From NCBI RefSeq assembly GCF_003063265.1, contig NZ_NERU01000003.1, positions 248,001 through 312,000 on the forward strand: a stretch of 64,000 nucleotides of DNA, read 5' to 3'. The position numbers were made by a program, and so were the translations under genes. The DNA is from Limnohabitans sp. WS1. GTDB taxonomy: Bacteria > Pseudomonadota > Gammaproteobacteria > Burkholderiales > Burkholderiaceae_C. The notes below the pieces were generated by a model that was given only the letters and a program-made list of their open reading frames with translations, searched no databases and had not been told where the DNA came from. Below, in pieces: positions 58,679-64,000 of the stretch (position 1 is the stretch's first letter; each line of letters opens with the position of its first letter).

Positions 58679-59554
58679 ATGAAAAACTACTTGCTTTCCA
58701 GCCTTGCCCTCACTCTGAGCTTGGCCGGTGTATCGAATGCCGCCGACGTTGCGGGTAAAAGCACTGAAGGTGTTCACAAAGCCGATGCTGCAACGATCGA
58801 TGCACAGAATGCGGCTTTAAGCAACAACACCAATGGCAAAGGCTATGGTCCTCAGTCCCCTCGTGACTTGGCACAGGTCAAAGGTCAGAATACGGGCGTC
58901 TTCTTGCCAGCCCCGGCTTTCAGTCAGATGAACCTTTGCAATATCCATTTCCATGAAAATGCTGAACACAAGGGCGGAGAGTTCACAAAGTTTGCAGGTC
59001 ATGGTGATGGTCATGGCTACGGCACGGGATACCGTTATTCAGGAAAGTTGAACGCTCGGGAAGCCAAGCCGCTGGAAGAGGAAGTCTGCGTTGGCAAACA
59101 CGGCGGATTGCAAAGCGGCGATACGATCGAGTTGCACTATGTGTTCAGCACGGCACAGGTGAAGCCTGGCGCGACTTTAGGGGCTTGTTTGAACGAGGCT
59201 GTGGCGAACCCGCAACTTCGCGTTGAGGCGCAGGTTTTTGTCTTGGTGAACGACCAAAAAGCGGCTGATTTTCAACGTCTAACCGAGGTGGGGCAGGTCA
59301 ATGGCTATCACCAACCATTGCATATGCCCAGCAAGACGGGCGTGCCTATCCGCTATGCGGGTTCAACCACGGGTCCCGCTTACAACGAAAAAGGCTCACC
59401 TTTGCAAGTCTCTTGGAGCGTCAGACCCAAAGTGCTGAAAGTCAATGTTGCTTCTGTCGGACAGTGGTGTAAAGCCAATGCTTTTGCCGAAGACCATGCT
59501 CACGGTGTACGGAATCTGGTGATTGATCCAAAGTTGCTTTCTCGCGTGAAATAA
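58679..59554 (+). CDS. Secreted delta-class carbonic-anhydrase-like protein
   Basis: Probably a periplasmic zinc carbonic anhydrase. A signal peptide (MKNYLLSSLALTLSLAG, cut after SNA near residue 21) precedes the domain. NLCNIHFHENAEHKGGEF supplies His90 and His92, and TIELHYVFS supplies His153, the same spacing logic as the HxH plus ELH ligands of alpha-class enzymes. Cys87/Cys137 could form a disulfide. The sequence matches what I recall of bacterial proteins called delta-class. 291 aa from ATG 58679. Alone between two terminators, so its own unit, next to isocitrate lyase. Confidence 0.75.
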   Translation: MKNYLLSSLALTLSLAGVSNAADVAGKSTEGVHKADAATIDAQNAALSNNTNGKGYGPQSPRDLAQVKGQNTGVFLPAPAFSQMNLCNIHFHENAEHKGGEFTKFAGHGDGHGYGTGYRYSGKLNAREAKPLEEEVCVGKHGGLQSGDTIELHYVFSTAQVKPGATLGACLNEAVANPQLRVEAQVFVLVNDQKAADFQRLTEVGQVNGYHQPLHMPSKTGVPIRYAGSTTGPAYNEKGSPLQVSWSVRPKVLKVNVASVGQWCKANAFAEDHAHGVRNLVIDPKLLSRVK

Positions 59555-59648
59555 AGATCATGGGCCATCACATTGCTGTTGGCCTTGGTACTGCTTCTTT
59601 GACCGCTCATGGCCAGTTCAAACTCCCCCACTGTCGCGATAGTTGTCC

Positions 59649-59665
59649 GGTCTCTTGAAGAGACC
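59649..59665. repeat. Perfect 17-bp palindrome
   Basis: GGTCTCTT-G-AAGAGACC is an 8+1+8 inverted repeat in the gap between the carbonic anhydrase gene and the following terminator. No T-run follows. Confidence 0.5.
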
Positions 59666-59712
59666 AATGCAATCGACTGATATTTGACGCAATAGCTCCC
59701 TTCAGGGGGTTG

Positions 59713-59753
59713 AAAAAAAGCCACCCCTGCGAGAGCTGAGGGTGGCTTTTTAC
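59713..59753. terminator. Bidirectional terminator
   Basis: AAAAGCCACCC pairs with GGGTGGCTTTT around a 13-base loop, with A and T runs on the two sides, between the converging carbonic anhydrase and RodZ-like genes. Confidence 0.85.
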
Positions 59754-59809
59754 TTGGCAAAAGTTACAAATTCATGTGTTAAGCCCACAAGCGGGTGGCC
59801 ATGGCCAAT

Positions 59810-60775
59810 TCAAAAAGTACCGGCTGTTTCTTTCAGAATGACAAAAGCATCTTTGACCTCTGGCCAGTGGAATTTTCGGCCCTGAAAAAATAACTGGATC
59901 TTTGCCGGATCACTTGCGTGCACCGACCAAGGTGGGGTGCCGCGAAATGTTTTGTTTTCGTTGGCTTTGAGGCTTGCTGCGTGTTGAACGCCTGCACTGT
60001 CTTCCACACACAAGCTCACTTCTTCCAATGCCTCGATGTACACACTGAGGCCCGCTTTTTGGGGCTGATCAGTCGATAAAGTGATGGCGGGTTTTTGCGC
60101 ATCACAACCACCAAAACCAAGGGCCTGCACCCTTGCAGTCACCGGTTGATCGGGCTCTGGCATGGCTTTGATTGGCGCAGGTGACGTGGTGGACGGCTCA
60201 GACATTGGTGCCTGTTCAAGCTGCGCTGGTGGCACCTGTGGTTCTGTTTTGCTCGTGGCCAGCGATAGGAGGTCGTTGGCCAATGCCTTGATTGAAAAAT
60301 CAGTTTGTGTATAAAAAATTGCAAAGCAGCTTGACAAAACAAATGCTGAACCGATCGCAGGGATCAGGATATTTTTGCCATTTTTTTGAACAGGCAAACG
60401 AGGTCTTGCTGCAACAGAAGTTGATTTTCTGACGGAGTTTTCATGGTTTGTGCGGGATTCCACACTTTCTTGAACAGGCGATTCCAGCGATTGGGCCGTG
60501 TCCATGTTCATTTGAACAATGGGCGTGTTGGTCCACAGCGCCTGCGGGTCGGCGCCAAGAGCTTTGGCCACTTTGATGGCTGCAATTTCCTCAATGGCAG
60601 GGGAGTAAAACATGGACCGCTTGCCCGGCAGCACATCACCATATTCGAGCTGCAAGACTTGGGCTGTTGACAAATGAACATGTTGCGCCAAGTTAGAAAC
60701 AGTGATGCCCTGAGATTCGCGCAATTGGCGAAGTTGTTCGCCCCGAATATGATTGGTGGTGGAAGTCATGGTCAT
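59810..60775 (-). CDS. RodZ-like helix-turn-helix membrane protein
   Basis: The architecture is that of RodZ: a cytoplasmic HTH domain (residues about 12-80, GEQLRQLRESQGITVSNLAQH), a disordered linker, one membrane helix (about 136-155) and a periplasmic DUF4115-type beta domain at the C-terminus (SLCVEDSAGVQHAASLKANE). RodZ links MreB to the cell wall machinery. 321 aa. There is no ispG neighbour, so this may be a second RodZ-like protein with another role. Start ATG 60775. Confidence 0.75.
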   Translation of the reverse strand: MTMTSTTNHIRGEQLRQLRESQGITVSNLAQHVHLSTAQVLQLEYGDVLPGKRSMFYSPAIEEIAAIKVAKALGADPQALWTNTPIVQMNMDTAQSLESPVQESVESRTNHENSVRKSTSVAARPRLPVQKNGKNILIPAIGSAFVLSSCFAIFYTQTDFSIKALANDLLSLATSKTEPQVPPAQLEQAPMSEPSTTSPAPIKAMPEPDQPVTARVQALGFGGCDAQKPAITLSTDQPQKAGLSVYIEALEEVSLCVEDSAGVQHAASLKANENKTFRGTPPWSVHASDPAKIQLFFQGRKFHWPEVKDAFVILKETAGTF

Positions 60776-60855
60776 GTTTTTAAAATAAAACAGCTGATCC
60801 GATCATCAGGAACCCGCAATATGATCAGATTCAAGTTCATCCTTTGTCAAGTCGA

Positions 60856-61137
60856 TTATTTTTCAGTGCCGAACGGGTGAAAGCAAATTTTCTTGACTGA
60901 TCCCGGGTCGTTGCTAGAAGGGACTGTTACGGCGCTGTCAACCTCATTCAGTGGCTTGTTGTCTTCCGGATGCAAAGAAACCTGCACGTCCATGGAGACT
61001 GGTGCGCACTCAGGTGATTGGACTGAAATTGAGTTTAAAAGTATCAAATGAAATTCTGGTACTATTTTAATAGAACTATTTAATGTGCTGCTTTCTTGTA
61101 TCATCATATGTCTCATTCTAATTTTAAATGTTAACAT
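60856..61137 (-). CDS. Small open frame of unknown function
   Basis: A 93-codon frame (alternative ATGs at 61107 and 61104). The C-terminal two thirds has ordinary base composition while the start lies in AT-rich DNA. No domain, signal peptide or ribosome site is convincing. It may be a real short gene, a remnant or chance. Confidence 0.25.
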   Translation of the reverse strand: MLTFKIRMRHMMIQESSTLNSSIKIVPEFHLILLNSISVQSPECAPVSMDVQVSLHPEDNKPLNEVDSAVTVPSSNDPGSVKKICFHPFGTEK

Positions 61138-61420
61138 GATGACATAAAAAAAGGTGACTGGTAGACACTTTTGACGGAAATTGATTTCAATATTTACATG
61201 TTTATTTGATAAAATGGATTATTTATTATATTTACGGATACTTATTAATTAAATTATATTGGATTTTTTTTGTATTTTTGTAAACTATGTATTGCTGTAT
61301 TTAATAATATATGGCTATATTGAGATTTCATCAAATAAAAGGTATGATCTAAAGTAGGTTTTGATCAGAAGGCTTGAATTCCAAAGTTTTATTTTTTTGT
61401 TGAAAATATGTGTATTTTCT
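61138..61420. other. Very AT-rich intergenic gap
   Basis: No gene is visible in this stretch. Its base composition is far more AT-rich than the rest of the window, with many TATA/TTATT runs. It probably carries the promoter of the TetR gene and may be bound by nucleoid proteins. I see no cluster of DnaA boxes. Confidence 0.5.
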
Positions 61421-62020
61421 ATGTATAAAAAACCACTTCAACCACGAGCCATCGCGACAGAAAAACGCTTTCTTGACGCTTTGAATGATCTGCTCAAAGA
61501 GAAATCATTGGGTCAGTTGAGTATTGATGAAATTGCAGACCATGCGCAATTGACGCGTGGGGCTTTCTTAAAACGTTTTGGTTCAAAAAAGCAAGCCCTC
61601 TTTGTGTTGTGGTCTTCTTATTGCAATCTGGCATCTGAGCAAATGGTGGCCATCGCGGCTTACATGCCCAAATTTGCATGCATTGAAGACGCCTGCATGC
61701 ACATGTCCAAGACCTTGGAGAATATTCAGACGCTTGAATTTTCTGTCAACCGTGCAATGCACGAGGATTTTCAGGAAAACCTGCGGATTGACCCTCAGAC
61801 TAAAAAAATATTTCTCGATTGTGTGGATCTGATGCGGCAAGCACAAAAACAATTCAATTTGGCCGGTGCGGCATCAGATGCAGGCGCTTTTGCTGCCGCC
61901 CAACTCTTGGTCACCATCAACTACAACTATGTCCTCAAAGCCATGCCAGCCTTGCCAGCGAACTCGCAAGCGCGTCACAAATTGATTGGTGACGTGGTGG
62001 CTTTGGCACTCAGGGCTTGA
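61421..62020 (+). CDS. TetR/AcrR-family transcriptional regulator
   Basis: An N-terminal TetR helix-turn-helix is visible at about residues 10-60 (RFLDALNDLLKEKSLGQLSIDEIADHAQLTRGAF, quoted in parts: SIDEIADHAQLTRGAFLKRF), followed by an all-helical ligand domain. 199 aa from ATG 61421; the frame runs 20 codons upstream through AT-rich DNA. No divergent efflux or metabolic gene adjoins it, so the target cannot be guessed. Confidence 0.82.
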   Translation: MYKKPLQPRAIATEKRFLDALNDLLKEKSLGQLSIDEIADHAQLTRGAFLKRFGSKKQALFVLWSSYCNLASEQMVAIAAYMPKFACIEDACMHMSKTLENIQTLEFSVNRAMHEDFQENLRIDPQTKKIFLDCVDLMRQAQKQFNLAGAASDAGAFAAAQLLVTINYNYVLKAMPALPANSQARHKLIGDVVALALRA

Positions 62021-62243
62021 AATCCGAATGTCGAACCATGGGGACCGCGCTTGAAGATTCGTGTTTTTGAATTGGGTTTCATCCCGTTGATGCTTGGAGT
62101 TTGTTCGTGACGGGGGCAAGCTTGGGACGATCAAATCTTCAGTTCACCGCCCATCGCCCGAGGCAACTTCCGAAAAAACAAGCCCCAGTCAAAAAAATCC
62201 AGACCAGGGCCTGCCGAATTCCATCGGCCGTGATTCGGCTTGT
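62021..62243. other. Noncoding gap between TetR gene and prlC
   Basis: About 220 bases between convergent genes. I see no strong terminator and no convincing gene here. Confidence 0.4.
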
Positions 62244-64000
62244 TCAAGCGCTGACCATGCCTTGGTGACGCAGCAAAGCGTCCAGGCTGGGTTCGCGGCC
62301 CCGGAAGGCCTTGAACGATTCCAGCGCTGGGCGGCTGCCGCCCGCTTCCAAAATGGCTTGGCGGTACAAGCGGCCGGTTTCCACGCTGGGTGTGCCGTCA
62401 TCGGCAGCGGTTTCTTCAAACGCTGCGTAGGCGTCTGCGCTCAGCACTTCGGCCCATTTGTAGCTGTAATAACCTGCCGCATAACCGCCTGCAAAGATGT
62501 GGCTGAAGGTGTGGGCCATGCGGTTGAAGGCGGGCGGGCGCATCACGGCCACTTCGTCGCGCACTTGTGCGAGAAGCGGCATGAAGTCTTGCGCCGGGTC
62601 GTGTTCGGAGTGCACCAGCATGTCGAACAATGAAAACTCGATTTGGCGCAAGGTTTGCAGGCCACTTTGGAAGTTTTTGGCGGCCAGCATCTTGTCGAAC
62701 AGCGCACGCGGCAGGGGCTCGCCCGTTTCCACATGGGCGGTCATGTGGCGCAGCACCGACCATTCCCAGCAGAAGTTTTCCATGAACTGGCTGGGCAGCT
62801 CAACCGCGTCCCATTCCACACCGCTGATGCCCGAAACATCACGCTCGTTCACTTGCGTCAGCATGTGGTGCAGGCCGTGGCCAAATTCGTGGAAGAGGGT
62901 GATCACGTCGTCGTGCGTGAGCAAGGCGGGCTGACCGTTCACACCTTCGGCGAAGTTGCACACCAGGTGCGCCACAGGCGTTTGCAGCACGCCGGTGTCG
63001 GGGCGCTGCCAGCGGCCGCGCACGTCGTCCATCCACGCGCCGCCGCGCTTGCCCGCGCGGGCTGGGGGGTCCAGGTAGAACTGACCGACCAATTGGCCTT
63101 CGCGCTCGATGCGGTAAAAGCCGACGGCCGGGTGCCAGACGGGCGCTTGGTCGACACGGATGCTGACTTCGAACAGCGTCTCGATGATCTTGAACAGCCC
63201 GGCCAACACTTTGGGCGCGGTGAAGTACTGCTTGACCTCTTGTTCGCTGAAGCTGTAGCGGGCTTCTTTGAGCTTTTCGCTGAGGTAGGGCACGTCCCAT
63301 GCGTTGAGTGGGCCGGTGATGCCCAGGGCGCTGGTGGCAAATTCACGCAGGTCGGCCAGGTCTTTTTCGGCAAAGGGGCGGGCTTTGGCCGCCAGGTCGC
63401 GCAAGAAGGTGGTGACTTTTTCGGGGGACTCGGCCATCTTGGGCACGACCGACACTTGGGCGTAGTTGTCAAAACCCAAGAGGCGGGCTTCTTCCTGGCG
63501 CAGTGCCAAGATTTCCTGCATCAAGGGGGTGTTGTCGAAGTGCTTGGCGTCGTCGGGGGCTTGGTCCGAAGCGCGGGTGACATAGGCTTTGTAGAGCTGC
63601 TCGCGCAGTGCGCCGCTGTCGGCGAACTGCATCACCGGCAAATACACCGGCATTTTCAGGCTCAGGCGGTGGCCTTCTTGGCCGTCCTTTTGTGCAGCAT
63701 CACGGGTGGCTTGCACCACATCGGCAGGCACACCTTTGAGCTGGTCTTCGCTCACGTACAGGGCAAATTTGTCGGTCGCATCCAGCGTGTTTTCGCTGAA
63801 CTTTTGCGTGATTTCGGCCAGCCGTTCCTGGATGGCGGCGTAGCGTTCTTTGGCCGAGCCTTGCAACTCGGCGCCGCCCAAGACAAAACCGCGCAGGGCG
63901 TTTTGGCGGGCTTGGGTTTGCTCGGTGTTGAGGTTGGCCGCGTCAATGGCTTTGTATTTGGCGTACAGGCGCTCGTCGCTGCCCAGGCGCGTCCAGAACT
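62244..64000 (-). CDS. prlC: Oligopeptidase A (M3 metallopeptidase), 5' end outside the window
   Basis: A cytoplasmic zinc peptidase that degrades short peptides and signal-peptide remnants. The zinc motif HEFGH (62877-62891) sits in ITLFHEFGHGLHHML, with the downstream Glu helix and C-terminal YYSYKWAEVLSADAYAAFE typical of M3. The frame remains open to the right edge, so the N-terminal part (perhaps 90-100 residues) is missing. No stop interrupts what is visible. Confidence 0.93.
   Translation of the reverse strand, partial: FWTRLGSDERLYAKYKAIDAANLNTEQTQARQNALRGFVLGGAELQGSAKERYAAIQERLAEITQKFSENTLDATDKFALYVSEDQLKGVPADVVQATRDAAQKDGQEGHRLSLKMPVYLPVMQFADSGALREQLYKAYVTRASDQAPDDAKHFDNTPLMQEILALRQEEARLLGFDNYAQVSVVPKMAESPEKVTTFLRDLAAKARPFAEKDLADLREFATSALGITGPLNAWDVPYLSEKLKEARYSFSEQEVKQYFTAPKVLAGLFKIIETLFEVSIRVDQAPVWHPAVGFYRIEREGQLVGQFYLDPPARAGKRGGAWMDDVRGRWQRPDTGVLQTPVAHLVCNFAEGVNGQPALLTHDDVITLFHEFGHGLHHMLTQVNERDVSGISGVEWDAVELPSQFMENFCWEWSVLRHMTAHVETGEPLPRALFDKMLAAKNFQSGLQTLRQIEFSLFDMLVHSEHDPAQDFMPLLAQVRDEVAVMRPPAFNRMAHTFSHIFAGGYAAGYYSYKWAEVLSADAYAAFEETAADDGTPSVETGRLYRQAILEAGGSRPALESFKAFRGREPSLDALLRHQGMVSA

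Noticed and set aside
61138..61420. AT-rich gap as a replication origin or phage attachment site
   Set aside because: No DnaA boxes, iterons, integrase or flanking direct repeats seen.
62094..62633. Plus-strand open frame overlapping the prlC 3' end
   Set aside because: Most of it is antisense to prlC and no domain is visible.

Overview
The window is a chromosomal stretch from a betaproteobacterium, most likely Burkholderiales and probably Comamonadaceae. That placement is an inference from gene content and order: phaR next to rimO; rpsB-tsf-pyrH-frr running into the lipid A/BamA cluster; ftsH-folP-glmM; divergent ppsR/ppsA; rpsF-priB-rpsR-rplI-dnaB; and alaA-hom-thrC-moeA-moaD-moaE-clpB. 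Nearly everything is housekeeping. I see no insertion sequence, prophage, CRISPR array, integrase or toxin-antitoxin pair.

Layout. 1-4.9 kb: phaR (start unclear), rimO, two identical tRNA-Leu(CAG) genes on the minus strand, each with its own terminator, then rnr. 4.9-7.8 kb, minus strand: an amidase overlapping the bifunctional NAD(P)HX repair enzyme nnr. 8-21 kb: rpsB, tsf, pyrH, frr, cdsA, dxr, bamA, ompH, lpxD, fabZ, lpxA, lpxB, rnhB and a SpoU-type RNA methyltransferase. This is translation, isoprenoid, phospholipid, lipid A and outer-membrane assembly in one run. uppS (expected between frr and cdsA) and rseP (expected between dxr and bamA) are both missing, and a terminator-like hairpin sits at each gap. 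21-26.3 kb: carA-carB and greA. 26.3-31.9 kb: yhbY divergent from rlmE, then ftsH-folP-glmM. 32-37.5 kb: ppsR divergent from ppsA, then a VC_2705-type sodium:solute symporter.

37.5-40.6 kb: the S6/PriB/S18/L9 operon, with a leader that looks like the S6:S18 mRNA-binding element, then dnaB. 40.6-43.5 kb, minus strand: a PIN-PhoH ATPase, a one-Cys Bcp peroxiredoxin and a Mth938-domain protein. 43.7-49.8 kb: alaA-like aminotransferase, hom, thrC, moeA, moaD, moaE. 49.8-53 kb: an unrecognised conserved protein divergent from clpB. 53.1-56.2 kb: an MFS transporter and a ThDP-dependent enzyme. 56.2-62 kb is the most accessory part: an H1-tail/SWIB protein, isocitrate lyase behind an AT-rich regulatory region with direct and nested inverted repeats, a secreted delta-class carbonic-anhydrase-like protein, an orphan RodZ-like protein, a very AT-rich gap and a TetR regulator. 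62.2-64 kb: prlC (oligopeptidase A), cut by the window edge.

Several promoters (rpsB, carA, rpsF) share a pattern GCTATAAT followed three or four bases later by AGGCTTT, which may mark a common class of growth-linked promoters. No obviously new multi-gene system is visible. The best leads are the two missing genes in the envelope operon, the structured leaders (rpsF, greA, bamA, symporter) and the aceA to TetR accessory stretch.
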